Assembly (NCBI RefSeq): GCF_000337795.1
Contig: NZ_AOLP01000008.1
Coordinates: 186,001-250,000, forward strand
From: Haloferax denitrificans ATCC 35960
GTDB taxonomy: Archaea; Halobacteriota; Halobacteria; Halobacteriales; Haloferacaceae
Direction: 5' to 3'
DNA length: 64,000 nt
Part shown: positions 8,940 to 18,100 of the stretch, in pieces
Layout of the letters: every line of letters begins with the position of its first letter
How positions within the stretch are numbered: the first letter of the stretch is position 1
Position numbers and translations under genes: made by a program
Notes under the pieces: generated by a model
What the model was told of the DNA's origin: nothing
Seen by the model: only the letters and a program-made list of their open reading frames with translations
The model's database searches: none

Positions 8940-10519
8940 GCGTGTCGGTCGTCGGTCGTCGTTTCGAGTTCGGTTCCGCGAGTCGAGACCTCGCGCAGGA
9001 GGGCTCGGAGGTCCTCGCGCGTCGTTCGGGGGTTCAGGAGGGTCAGCTTCAGGCACGTCTCGCCGTCGACGGTGGTCCGGGCGACCACGGCCTCGCCGTC
9101 GTCGAGGAGGGAATCGCGGATGGCCTCGTTCAGGTCGTCGGCGTTCGGGTCGGCACTCGGTTCGTCGGCCGGGCCGTCGGCCGGATCGTCGCCGTCTCGT
9201 CCGCGGTCGGGGACGTACCGGAAGACGACGACGTTCAGGTCGGAGTCGTGGACGAGTCGGAGGTCGGGGTCGGCCTCGACGAGCCTCGCGGCGTCGTCGG
9301 CGAGGTCGATGGTGTACTCGACCATCGACGCCAGCCCCTCGCGGCCGAGCGCCTGCATCGTCACGAAGGGTTTGAGCGCGTCGAACCGCCGGGTGGTCTG
9401 GACCGACTTCGAGACGAGGTTCGGCACGCCCGCGTCGTCGTCGCGCTCGGGGTTCAGGTAGGCCGCGTTGCGGTCGATGAGGTCGTACGCCGACGCGTCG
9501 CGGACGAGGACCGCGCCACAGCTAATCGGCTGGTAGAACAGCTTGTGGAAGTCGACCGCGACGGAGTCCGCGGCCTCGATACCGGCGAGTTTGTCGGCGT
9601 GGTCGTCGCTCAGGGCGAGCGCGCCGCCCCACGCGGCGTCGACGTGGTACCAGCAGTCGAGTTCGGCCGCGCGGTCGGCCAGCGGGCCTAACGGGTCGAT
9701 GCTTCCGAAGTCCGTCGTCCCCGCGGTGGCGACGATTGCGAACGGGCGTTTCCCGCGCTCGCGGAGGTCCGCGACCGCCCCGTCGAACGCTTCCATCGAC
9801 AGGCGGCGGTCGTCGTCGGTCGGGACGGTGACGACGGCGTTCTCGCCGAGACCGAGGTGCGAGGCCGCCTGCGTGGCGGTGAAGTGGGCGTCGGCCGAAC
9901 AGAGGATGCGCAGGTCCCGCGCTTCCGGCGGGAGGCCCGCCTGTTGTACGTCGACGCCGTACTCCTCAAGGACGACCCTGTTGCGCGCGAGGAGCAGGCC
10001 GACGAAGTTCGACTGCGTGCCGCCGCTCGTGAACACGCCGTCGCCGTCCTCGTAGCCGAACAGGTCGCACAGTTCCCCGACGAACCGCCGTTCGAGTTGC
10101 GTCGCGGCGGGGCTCTGGTCCCACGAGTCCATCGACTGGTTCATCGCGGTCAAAAGCACCTCGGCCGCGAGCGCCGGAATCGTCGGCGGGCACTGGAGGT
10201 GCGCGACGCAGGTCGGGTCCGAGACGCCGACCGAGTTCCGCAGAATCGGCTCGGTGCGGTCGAGCGCCGCGGCCACGCCGTCGCCCTCGTGGGGCAACAT
10301 CTCGAACCGGGCGAGCGCGTCGTCGAGTTCCTCGGGCGTCGCCCCCGAGTACGGCGTCGCCTCCTCGGCGAACTCGTCGAGGACGAGGTCGCGCGCTCGC
10401 CGAATCGCGTCGCGGTAGCGCGCCCGGTCGTCGTCGTCGCCGCTCAGGAACCACTTCGCGGCGTCCGGTCGCGGGTCGCGGCGCTCGCCGACGCCGTCGA
10501 CGCCGCCGACGCCGTTCAT
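8936..10519 (-). CDS. ddc: PLP-dependent L-2,4-diaminobutyrate decarboxylase
   Basis: A 527-residue group II amino-acid decarboxylase. The PLP region HVDAAWGG is at 292-299, and the Schiff-base lysine is K326 in DFHKLFYQ. Next to a diaminobutyrate aminotransferase, the expected reaction is L-2,4-diaminobutyrate to 1,3-diaminopropane, the diamine backbone of schizokinen and rhizobactin. Haloferax annotations call this gene bdb. A long acidic insertion near residues 440-465 is typical of haloarchaeal surface loops. Start ATG 10519 overlaps the aminotransferase stop by 4 nt. Confidence 0.9.
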   Translation of the reverse strand: MNGVGGVDGVGERRDPRPDAAKWFLSGDDDDRARYRDAIRRARDLVLDEFAEEATPYSGATPEELDDALARFEMLPHEGDGVAAALDRTEPILRNSVGVSDPTCVAHLQCPPTIPALAAEVLLTAMNQSMDSWDQSPAATQLERRFVGELCDLFGYEDGDGVFTSGGTQSNFVGLLLARNRVVLEEYGVDVQQAGLPPEARDLRILCSADAHFTATQAASHLGLGENAVVTVPTDDDRRLSMEAFDGAVADLRERGKRPFAIVATAGTTDFGSIDPLGPLADRAAELDCWYHVDAAWGGALALSDDHADKLAGIEAADSVAVDFHKLFYQPISCGAVLVRDASAYDLIDRNAAYLNPERDDDAGVPNLVSKSVQTTRRFDALKPFVTMQALGREGLASMVEYTIDLADDAARLVEADPDLRLVHDSDLNVVVFRYVPDRGRDGDDPADGPADEPSADPNADDLNEAIRDSLLDDGEAVVARTTVDGETCLKLTLLNPRTTREDLRALLREVSTRGTELETTTDDRHA

Positions 10520-11895
10520 GCGGCGACCTCCCGGCGACCGCCGGCGTCGACTTCCTCGATTGCGGCCTCCACGGCGTCCGCGAAGATGCTCCCGATGGCG
10601 TCCACGTCGCTCGGGGTGACGACGAGCGGCGGGAGGAACCGCACGACGCTCCCGTGGCGGCCGCCGAGCTCGACGATGAGGCCGCGGTCGAAACACGCCG
10701 CGCGGACGGCGTCGGCGAGGTCCGGATGCGCCGGGAAGCGCCCGCAGGTGTCGGGCTCGCCCGCGGGGTCGACGAGTTCGACGCCGAGCATCAGCCCGCG
10801 ACCGCGCACGTCACCGACGGCGTCGTGAGCGCGCTTCGTCGCGTCGAGGTGGCCGCGGAGTCGGTCGCCCATGCGCGCGGCGTGGTCGTCGAGGTCGTGT
10901 TCGAGCACGTGTTCGATGGTGGCGATGCCGGCGGCCATGGCGAGTTGGTTCCCCCGGAAGGTGCCGGCGTGCGCGCCCGGCTCCCAGACGTCGAGCGACT
11001 CGTCGTAGACGACGACCGAAAGCGGGAGCGACCCGCCGATGGCCTTCGAGAGCGTGACCGCGTCGGGGACGATGTCGGCGTGTTCGAAGGCGTACAGCTC
11101 GCCGGTCCGCCCGAGGCCGGTCTGAATCTCGTCGACGACGAGCGGGATGTCGCGCTCGCGGGTCATCCGCCGAATCTCACGGGTCCAGTCGTCGGGCGCG
11201 GGAATCGCGCCGCCCTCGCCCTGCACGAGTTCGACCACCATCCCCGCGGGCTCGGTGATGCCGCTTTCGGGGTCGTCGAGGGTGCGCTCGACGTAGCGGG
11301 CGGCGAGTTCGCGGCACTCGTCGCCGCCGACGCCGAACGGACACCGGTACTCGTACGGATACGGCAGGTGGTGTACGTCGGGCATCAGGCCGGGGACGTT
11401 CTCCTTCGGGTCGGTGTCGCCCATCAGGCTCAGCGCGCCGTTGGTCATCCCGTGGTAGCCGCCCTGAAACCCGAGGACGCTCCGGTTGCCCGTCGCGGTT
11501 TTGACGAGCTTGAGCGCGGCTTCGACGGCGTCGGTCCCGGCGGGGCTACAGAACTGCACCCGCGCGTTCTCGGCGAACTCGTCGGGGAGGCTGTCGAACA
11601 GCGTGTCGACGAACCGCTCCTTGACGGGGGTCGTGATGTCGAGTGTGTGGAGTGGGCGGTCCTCCGCGAGGACGCGCTCCATCGCCTCGACCACCCTCGG
11701 GTGGTTGTGGCCGAGCGCGAGCGTGCCGGCCCCTGCGAGACAGTCGTAGTACTCCTCGCCGTCCATGTCGGTGACGGTGACGCCCGAGGCCTCCCGTATC
11801 GCGTGCGGGAGGTGTCGGGGATAGGTCCGTGCACTCGACTCGCGGGCGGCCTGCTGTTCGAGCAACGCCTCGTTGCCGGCCGTCGGGTCGGTCAT
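10516..11895 (-). CDS. dat: Diaminobutyrate--2-oxoglutarate aminotransferase
   Basis: A 459-residue class III aminotransferase. Substrate and PLP sites are intact: DEIQTG at 255-260 and the PLP lysine K284 in TLSKAIGG. It transfers an amino group from glutamate to aspartate semialdehyde to form L-2,4-diaminobutyrate. It is the first gene of the siderophore operon and the only one with an iron box upstream (11947-11963), so iron control of the whole six-gene message is expected from this promoter. Confidence 0.9.
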   Translation of the reverse strand: MTDPTAGNEALLEQQAARESSARTYPRHLPHAIREASGVTVTDMDGEEYYDCLAGAGTLALGHNHPRVVEAMERVLAEDRPLHTLDITTPVKERFVDTLFDSLPDEFAENARVQFCSPAGTDAVEAALKLVKTATGNRSVLGFQGGYHGMTNGALSLMGDTDPKENVPGLMPDVHHLPYPYEYRCPFGVGGDECRELAARYVERTLDDPESGITEPAGMVVELVQGEGGAIPAPDDWTREIRRMTRERDIPLVVDEIQTGLGRTGELYAFEHADIVPDAVTLSKAIGGSLPLSVVVYDESLDVWEPGAHAGTFRGNQLAMAAGIATIEHVLEHDLDDHAARMGDRLRGHLDATKRAHDAVGDVRGRGLMLGVELVDPAGEPDTCGRFPAHPDLADAVRAACFDRGLIVELGGRHGSVVRFLPPLVVTPSDVDAIGSIFADAVEAAIEEVDAGGRREVAA

Positions 11896-11946
11896 CGCGC
11901 TTCCCTCCGTTGATTCGTCGTCGGTCTGTCGCTGTCGAGCATCAGA

Positions 11947-11963
11947 TTTTAGGTTGGCCTAAA
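11947..11963 (-). promoter_or_regulatory. DtxR-type iron box upstream of dat
   Basis: The core is an inverted repeat, TTAGG-4-CCTAA, flanked by T and A runs. It lies 52-68 nt before the dat start, next to an AT-rich TATA-like stretch. It matches the known DtxR/IdeR consensus TTAGGTTAGCCTAA almost exactly. A haloarchaeal DtxR-family repressor with iron bound would be expected to block transcription. Confidence 0.85.
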
Positions 11964-12036
11964 AATACAAAAGTTTTACTACAATCATATTTTTAGTGAA
12001 AATATCTGGGTGGTGCGGTCGCTCGTCGGCCGTGGC

Positions 12037-12064
12037 GACCGACTCGCGGCGACCGACTCGCGGC
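12037..12064. repeat. 14-bp tandem duplication
   Basis: Two exact adjacent copies of gaccgactcgcggc lie upstream of dat, in the non-coding stretch downstream of the 35-codon small ORF. A third partial gacc follows. I see no function. Confidence 0.7.
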
Positions 12065-12128
12065 GACCGGTCCACGGTCCGGCGGGTCGCTTCCTCGGGG
12101 CGCGGCCTGCAGTCGGGCGCGTGCCGGG

Positions 12129-12146
12129 GTCCGCTCTGCCGCGGAC
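12129..12146 (-). terminator. Hairpin directly after the iron-box small ORF
   Basis: A perfect 6-bp stem (GTCCGC/GCGGAC) with a 6-nt loop begins immediately after the TAA of the small ORF at 12147. No T-run follows, so terminator function is uncertain. It could instead stabilise the 3' end of a short mRNA. Confidence 0.35.
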
Positions 12147-12254
12147 TTACCCCGCTTCCGCTCGGCCGAACACCTCCATGAGCGGGGGTTCACCCTCGGC
12201 GAACCGCGGCGCGGTTGCCACCGGGTGCCCGCCCATACCTCGGCTGACTGCCAT
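12147..12254 (-). CDS. Putative 35-residue iron-regulated small protein
   Basis: A 36-codon frame (ATG to TAA) begins at the base adjoining a 22-bp palindromic iron box. A TATA-like TTATGT lies about 27 nt before the ATG, as in leaderless haloarchaeal genes. The box therefore sits between TATA and start, just as at the neighbouring siderophore-binding protein gene. The peptide starts MAVSRGMGGHPVATAP and ends GRAEAG. It has no Cys, no membrane segment and no family I recognise. It may be a small protein, a leader of an iron-regulated RNA, or a remnant. The promoter evidence is stronger than the coding evidence. Confidence 0.4.
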   Translation of the reverse strand: MAVSRGMGGHPVATAPRFAEGEPPLMEVFGRAEAG

Positions 12255-12276
12255 AATTTTAGGCTTGCCTAAAATT
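12255..12276 (-). promoter_or_regulatory. DtxR-type iron box, perfect palindrome with 10-bp arms
   Basis: AATTTTAGGC and GCCTAAAATT flank a central TT, the most symmetrical of the four iron boxes here. It is downstream of the siderophore-binding protein gene and immediately upstream of the 35-codon ORF on the same strand. It therefore marks a separate iron-controlled promoter rather than the end of the binding-protein unit. Confidence 0.85.
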
Positions 12277-12353
12277 ACATAAGCGTTCTGGCGGAATGCG
12301 TCGCTGGCCGCCGAAGGAAAACGGGAAAAGCGGGGCCGCGAAGCGGGACCGGA

Positions 12354-13556
12354 CTACAGGTCGCCGTTGACGATGTCTGCGACGCGCTGGGCGTCGAACA
12401 GGCGCTCGTCGGCGTCGTACAGCGTCCGTGCGAGGCGGTCCGTCACGACGAGGTTCGTGATGGGGCCCTGATAGAGCGCGCCGGCGCGGTAGACGTCGCC
12501 GTTCTGGACGGCGGTGAGTTCGCTCGCCACCTCGTGGCTCTCCATGAACGAGACCACGGTGTTCTGGAACTCCTCGCGGGTCTTGGCCTCCTGTCCGCGC
12601 ACGAGAAGCACTTCGGGGTCGACCTCCAGGAGCGTCTCGAAGTCGACCTCGCCGCGGTTGCTGTAGAAGTCCCGCACGTCGGTCGTCGCGAGCGCGTCGT
12701 TGACCTGCAGGTCGTTGAGGTGCTTGAAGCTCGTCCCCTCGTCGATGATGTAGGGGTAGAACTTCTCCGGCTCGTCGCCGCCGGCCCAGACGACGGCGGC
12801 CGAGGGTCGCTCGCCCTGCGCGGGGACGACCGGCGCGAGATTCGCTTGGAACTCCTCGTGGACCCCCTCGAACGCCTCGAAGCGGTCCTCGCGCTGGAAC
12901 ACCTGCGCGAGCTTCTCGAACGCCTCGTAGAGGCTGTAGTAGCGGTAGTCCTCGTGCCACGCGTAGCCGCGCGAGAAGATGCTATTGCCGAAGAACGGTC
13001 CGACCTGCGTGCTGATTTCCTCGATGTCGGCTTCCGACCACTGGCCGCGGTTCAGGAGGAAGTTCGGGTCGGCGATGTGCACGTCCGCGTTCAGTTCGTA
13101 GAACTGTTCTTTACCGACGCCGCTGTCGCCCCACAGCTGGCGGATGGACGACTTGTCGACGCTCACGCCCGGAATCTCGTCGTAGTACTGCGTGTGGTAC
13201 CGGCCGGGGAGCCAGACGCCCATCGGCGCGTCGAGCCCGAGCGCGACGCCCATGTCGGCCCAACTGCCGTTGTTTGCGACCCACGTCTCCGGGACCGAGT
13301 CGAACGTGACCTCGCCGACCGGCTCCATCGACACCGAGTAGGACTCCGCCGCCTCGGTCGTGGTCTCGGTTTCGGTCTCGGTCTCCGTCGCCGCCTCGGT
13401 CGTCGCGGCCGCGGTCGTCTCGGCCTCGGACTCCGTCGTCGTCTCCGACCCGCCGCCGGTACAGCCGGCGAGCAGGCCGCCGGCGACGACCGCGCCGCCG
13501 TACTGGAGATACTCGCGCCGCGTCGATTCCCGACCGCTTTGTCCGTCGTTTGCCAT
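12354..13556 (-). CDS. ABC transporter binding lipoprotein, iron-siderophore type
   Basis: A 400-residue periplasmic-binding protein of the FhuD/BtuF (COG0614) type. The N-terminus carries a twin-arginine signal (STRREYLQYGG) and lipobox LAGC followed by Gly/Ser. A Thr/Glu-rich linker (about residues 38-70), typical of haloarchaeal lipoproteins, precedes the binding domain. It should capture the ferric siderophore outside the membrane. The matching permease and ATPase genes are not beside it and none of this class is in the window. Two iron boxes lie directly before the start, consistent with iron repression. Confidence 0.85.
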   Translation of the reverse strand: MANDGQSGRESTRREYLQYGGAVVAGGLLAGCTGGGSETTTESEAETTAAATTEAATETETETETTTEAAESYSVSMEPVGEVTFDSVPETWVANNGSWADMGVALGLDAPMGVWLPGRYHTQYYDEIPGVSVDKSSIRQLWGDSGVGKEQFYELNADVHIADPNFLLNRGQWSEADIEEISTQVGPFFGNSIFSRGYAWHEDYRYYSLYEAFEKLAQVFQREDRFEAFEGVHEEFQANLAPVVPAQGERPSAAVVWAGGDEPEKFYPYIIDEGTSFKHLNDLQVNDALATTDVRDFYSNRGEVDFETLLEVDPEVLLVRGQEAKTREEFQNTVVSFMESHEVASELTAVQNGDVYRAGALYQGPITNLVVTDRLARTLYDADERLFDAQRVADIVNGDL

Positions 13557-13559
13557 GTC

Positions 13560-13576
13560 TTTTAGGCGTGCCTAAA
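13560..13576 (-). promoter_or_regulatory. Iron box 1 at the siderophore-binding protein start
   Basis: The TTAGG-CGTG-CCTAA inverted repeat ends about 5 nt before the ATG at 13556, so a bound repressor would cover the expected leaderless initiation site. Confidence 0.85.
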
Positions 13577-13595
13577 TGGTTAAAACGTCTTCGAA

Positions 13596-13613
13596 ATTTA
13601 GGCGTGCCTAATC
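13596..13613 (-). promoter_or_regulatory. Iron box 2, upstream copy
   Basis: A second TTAGG-CGTG-CCTAA with the same central tetranucleotide as box 1 lies 36 bp away centre to centre. Together the two copies bracket the region where TATA and BRE should lie, suggesting cooperative or double-site repression. Confidence 0.85.
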
Positions 13614-13643
13614 ACCTCCGCGTAGGGAAGGGGGAAGGGAGGC

Positions 13644-14432
13644 TCAGTCCGCCGCGTCGACGGGCGCTCTGACGGCGAGCACCGAGAGGTCCGAGTACGG
13701 CGTCGACTCGGGGCCGCTCCCGCCGGCCGAGTCGCGCAGGTCGCCGAGCGTGGTCCGGGTGATTCGCTCGTCGTCGTGGGTCAGTCGTTCGAGCACGAGC
13801 GCGTCCAGCGAGGGGTCAGCGCCCGACTCGACGAGGAACTCGGCGATGTCGCCCGGCATCCAGTCGAACGGCCGCGGCAGGACGAGCAGGTGGCGCTCGC
13901 CGACCGCCGCGGCCAGTCGGTCGAGGTCGGCGTCGAGCGACCCGCTTTTGTGGAGCGTGACGAACCGCGTGTCCTCCATCGGCGTTCGGGCGCGACTCGC
14001 GGCTATCTGGAGCGACGAGATGCCCGGAATCACCCGCACCGGCCGCTCGACGGCCCGCTGGACCTTCCCGAGGAACTGGTAGCCCGAGTGGTTCGGGTCG
14101 CCCATGAGCACCGCCGTTCCCCGGTCGCCGGCCGCGACGCGCCGCCCGAACTCGGCCAGCGCGTCGGCCTCGTCGGCGTAGCCGCAGGTGAGCAGGTCGG
14201 CGTCGGTCTCGTCGGCGACGAACTCGACGACCGTCTCGAAGCCGACGACCACGTCGGCCTCCCGAACCGCCCGCCGCCCGCGGGGCGTCAGGTACTCGGG
14301 GTTGCCGGGGCCGACGCCGACCGCGTAGACCGGCGCGTCAGTGTCTTTATCCATGCTCGCCTCGGGCGCGGCCGCGGCGAACGTCGCCGGGTCAGGCCCC
14401 GAATCGAGGTCGTACGGGTCGTCCTCACTCAT
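13644..14432 (-). CDS. cbiE: Cobalt-precorrin-7 (C5)-methyltransferase CbiE
   Basis: A 262-residue tetrapyrrole methylase. After a 30-residue acidic extension comes the SAM-site signature VGVGPGNPEYLTPRG, then GDPNHSGYQFLGKV, VIPGISSLQIAASR and the late LERLTHDDERITRTTL typical of CbiE. It methylates C5 of cobalt-precorrin-7. In many bacteria this is fused to CbiT (as CobL); here cbiT is separate, at the head of the other cobalamin operon. The start overlaps the cbiC stop by 8 nt. It is the last gene of the cobN-cbiC-cbiE unit. Confidence 0.85.
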   Translation of the reverse strand: MSEDDPYDLDSGPDPATFAAAAPEASMDKDTDAPVYAVGVGPGNPEYLTPRGRRAVREADVVVGFETVVEFVADETDADLLTCGYADEADALAEFGRRVAAGDRGTAVLMGDPNHSGYQFLGKVQRAVERPVRVIPGISSLQIAASRARTPMEDTRFVTLHKSGSLDADLDRLAAAVGERHLLVLPRPFDWMPGDIAEFLVESGADPSLDALVLERLTHDDERITRTTLGDLRDSAGGSGPESTPYSDLSVLAVRAPVDAAD

Positions 14433-15105
14433 GATTTGCGAGGTCTACGTCGCCGTTTCGAACGTCGCTCGCGACGTGAATTAACTCGTTCGTGAGCGCG
14501 GCCGCGAGGCCGCTCCCACCCCGCTTTCCGACGTTCGTCACCGCGGGCACGTCGTACTCGTCGGCGATTTCGCGGACGCGCTTCCGGCTCTCTTCGGCCT
14601 TGACGAAGCCGACGGGCGTCGCGACGACGGCCGCCGGCCGAGTCCCGTTTTCGATGCAGTCGCAGAGCGCCAACGCGGCGGTCGGCGCGTTGCCGACGAC
14701 CGCGATTGCGCCGTCGTAGACGCCCTCCTTGTCGAGTTCGAGCACCGCGGCCGCGGTCCGGGTCATGCCGGTCTCGGCGGCGAGTTCGGCTCCGTTGCCG
14801 ATTGCCTTCCGCACCGGGCAGTCGTGGCCGCGGCCGGTGATGCCTGCTTTCGCCATCGTGATGTCGGTCACGATGGGGCGCTCGTCGAGGACGGCCCTCG
14901 CGCCCGCGACGACCGGGTCGTTCTGACACCGGATGAGATGTTGGAACTCGATGTCGCCGGTCGAGTGGACGGCTTTCTGTCGGAGTCGGTCGGTCAGCGT
15001 CTCGTCGGGGACGAACGTCCGGACGATGTCCATGCTCGTCTCCGCGATGTCCATCGCTTCCTGCGTCGTCGCGCCGAGGTCGGCGTAGGCGTCTCGTTCA
15101 GTCAT
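14425..15105 (-). CDS. cbiC: Cobalt-precorrin-8 methylmutase CbiC
   Basis: A 226-residue CbiC/CobH. The catalytic histidine is H47 in QKAVHSTGD, and the DITMAKAGI and PVRKAIGNG segments are conserved. It moves the C11 methyl group to C12 to yield cobyrinate. It overlaps cobN upstream and cbiE downstream by 8 nt each, indicating one mRNA. Length is normal for the family. Confidence 0.93.
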   Translation of the reverse strand: MTERDAYADLGATTQEAMDIAETSMDIVRTFVPDETLTDRLRQKAVHSTGDIEFQHLIRCQNDPVVAGARAVLDERPIVTDITMAKAGITGRGHDCPVRKAIGNGAELAAETGMTRTAAAVLELDKEGVYDGAIAVVGNAPTAALALCDCIENGTRPAAVVATPVGFVKAEESRKRVREIADEYDVPAVTNVGKRGGSGLAAALTNELIHVASDVRNGDVDLANHE

Positions 15106-18100
15106 CGGATTGGGTCTGCGTCATCGCGTTCGTCGTGTTCGCTTCGAGGTCGCCTTCGACGGAGAGGTTGATGTCCTGCAACCGCTCTCGCACGTCGTCG
15201 TCGGCGTCCCACAGGTCGCGGTCGATGGCTTCGAGGAACGTCGCGGTGATGCTTTCGAGCGCCCACGGGTTCACGTCGCGCATCCACTCCTGTCGGTCCG
15301 CGTCGAAGGCGTAGGCGTCCGCGAGGTGCTCCCAGAGGGTGTCGCTGACGACGCCCGTCGTCGCGTCCCAGCCGAGCGCGACGTCGACCGTGGTCGAGAG
15401 GTCGCCCGCGCCCTTGTAGCCGTGGTCCTCCATGCTGTCGAGCCAGTCGGGGTTGAGGACGCGCGCCCGCATCGCCTTGCGGACCTTCTCCTCGTTCGTG
15501 TAGATACTGACGTTGTCGGGGTCGCTGGAGTCGCCGACGTACGAGGCCGGGTCGCTCCCGGAAATCTCGCCGACGGCGGAGACGAACCCGCCGTGGAAGG
15601 CGTACCAGTCGGAGGAGTCGAACTCGTCTTGCTCGGCGGTGTCTTCGATTTTTACCGTGGCTTCGACGCCGCTCAAACGGCGTTCGAAGGCGTCGTGGGC
15701 CTCGGTCACCTTGCCGCGACTCCCGAGGGCGTAGCCGCCCCACTGGACGAACACGTCCGCGAGGTCGCTCCGGTCGTCCCACTCGCCCTCGTCGACGGCC
15801 TTGTTCGTCCCCGCGCCGTAGCCGCCGGGCGTCGTGGTGAACACGCGGTGTTTGGCCAGTTTCTCGGCCTCGTCGGCGTCCACGCCGTCGGCCTCGAACT
15901 CGGCGGCGTCCTCCTCGACGTGCTTTTTCACGTAGTTCAGCTCGTGGGGTTCGTCGAGTTCGACTACCGCGTCGACGGCGTCGTTGACGACGCTCGCGGC
16001 CTGCGGGAACGCGTCGCGGAACAGCCCCGAGACGCGGGTCGTCACGTCGATTCGCGGCCGGTCGAGTTCGTCCAGCGGAATCGGCTCCACGTCGTCGACG
16101 CGGCCCGCGTCGGTCCACACCGGCTCGACGCCCATGAACGCGAGCACCTGCGCGATGGTCTCGCCGCGGGTCCGGACCGTCGGCGTCCCCCACGCGACGA
16201 CCCCGAACTCCTCGGGGTACTCGCCGTGGTCGTCGTAGTGGCGGTCCAGAACGCCCTCGGCGACGCGCTCGCCGACGCTCCACGCCGGCTTGGCCGGGAT
16301 TTTCCGCGGGTCGAGCGTGTAGAAGTTCCGCCGGTCGGAAGCAGGTCCACCCCGCCGCGGGTCGGTGCGCCGGAGCCGCCGGGCCGGACGTACTCGCCGG
16401 CCAGCGCGTCCGCAGTCTGCGGAATCTCGGCTTCCGCGGCCGCGACTCGCGGGGCGGCCTCGTCGCAGATGAACGCCAGCACTTCGCGCAGGTCGTCGTG
16501 TGCGCCGCGCTTGGCCCGCGCGTCGCCGAGTTGGTCGATATCGACCACGAGCAGGTTCATGTTCACCTCGTCGTCGGGGCCGGCGTCGACCTCCGATTCG
16601 GGCACGTCGAAGTCGCGTTCCGCGAGTTCGGAGACCAGTTCGACGCACTGGTCGTAGACGCGGTCCGCGGCCTCCGAGAGATACATCCCGAGGTCGTCGT
16701 CGTACGTCCCCGGCTCGTCCCGCATCCGGTCGTAGTCCACGCCCATGACGCCCGCGACGCTCTCGCGGAGGCTCGGCGTGTCGGCGTTCGGGAGTCGGGT
16801 GAGCGCGACGAGGTACTCCACGAGCCGGTCGCTTTCGGGCGGTTCGCCCATCGTGTGGAGACCCATCCGAATCTGCGTCGTCTTCACGTCGGTCAGGTAC
16901 TCGTGGACGCGCTCGACGAGTTCGTCGAAATCGACGGGTTCGGTGCCGTCATCGGCATCCGCGTCACCGGTTGCGTCGCCGATTGCGTCGGCGTCTTCGA
17001 ACCCGAGTTCGACCGCGAGGTCGAGGTCGTCGACCGCGTCAACGAGGAGTTCGCGGAGTTGGTCGCCGCGCTCGGGGCGGGCCTCGTCCATGCCCGCCTC
17101 GCGGTACTCGCGGGCGAGTTCTTCGAGGTCCGCGAGGTCGTCGTAGGTTCCCGCGGTGCGCATGACCGGGGTGAGGTAGTCCACGATGGCCGCGTACGAC
17201 CGGCGCTTGGCCTGCGTCCCCTCGCCGGGGTTGTTGACGATGTACGGGTAGACGTTCGGGAGGTCAGAGACCAGCTGGTCCGGCGCGCTCTCGCCGTTCA
17301 GGCCGACGGTCTTGCCGGGGAGCCATTCGAGGCTCCCGTGGGTGCCGAGGTGGACCACGGCGTCGGCCTCGAACGCCTCGCGGAGCCACGCGTAGAACGC
17401 CACGTAGTCGTGCGGGGGCTGGAGGTCCGAATCGTGGTACACCTTCGAGGGGTCCATCCCGAAGCCGCGCGGGGGCTGGACGGTCACGAGGACGTTCTCG
17501 AACTCGACGCCCGGAATCGCGAACGGTCGCTCCGGCGGGTCGCCCCACTCCTCGACGACGTCGTCGCGGAAGCGGTCGTCGGCGTCGGCGAACCAGTCGG
17601 CGTACTGGTCGGGAGACACCACGTCGACGCTCAGGTCCCGCACGTCCTCGGGGGCGACCCAGCGGTCGTCGAGGGTTAACTGCGAGGTGAGGTCGTCGAT
17701 GAGCGCCTGCCCGTCCGCGGGGAGGTCGCCGACGGCGTAGCCCCGTTCCCGGAGTTCGGACAGGAGGTTGACCGTGCTCTCGGGGCTGTCCATCCCGAAG
17801 GCCGTCCCGATGCCGTCGTCGCTCGGCGGGTAGTTGTGGAGGACGACCGCGACGTTCTTCTCGTCGTTCGGCAGGTGGCGGAGTCGCGCCCAGTTGACCG
17901 CGAGCCGGGCGACGTGGTCGACGCGGTCCTCGATGGGGAAGTGCTGTTTCGGCGCGCTCCCGACGCCCGCCTCGTCTTCCATCCGCTCTTTCCCGCTTAT
18001 CGGGTGGGTGATGACGTTGCCGTCGAACTCCGGGAGCGCGACCGACAGCGCGAGTTCGAAGCCCATCACGCCCGTGTCGCTCGACTCGTACCGGCTTCGA

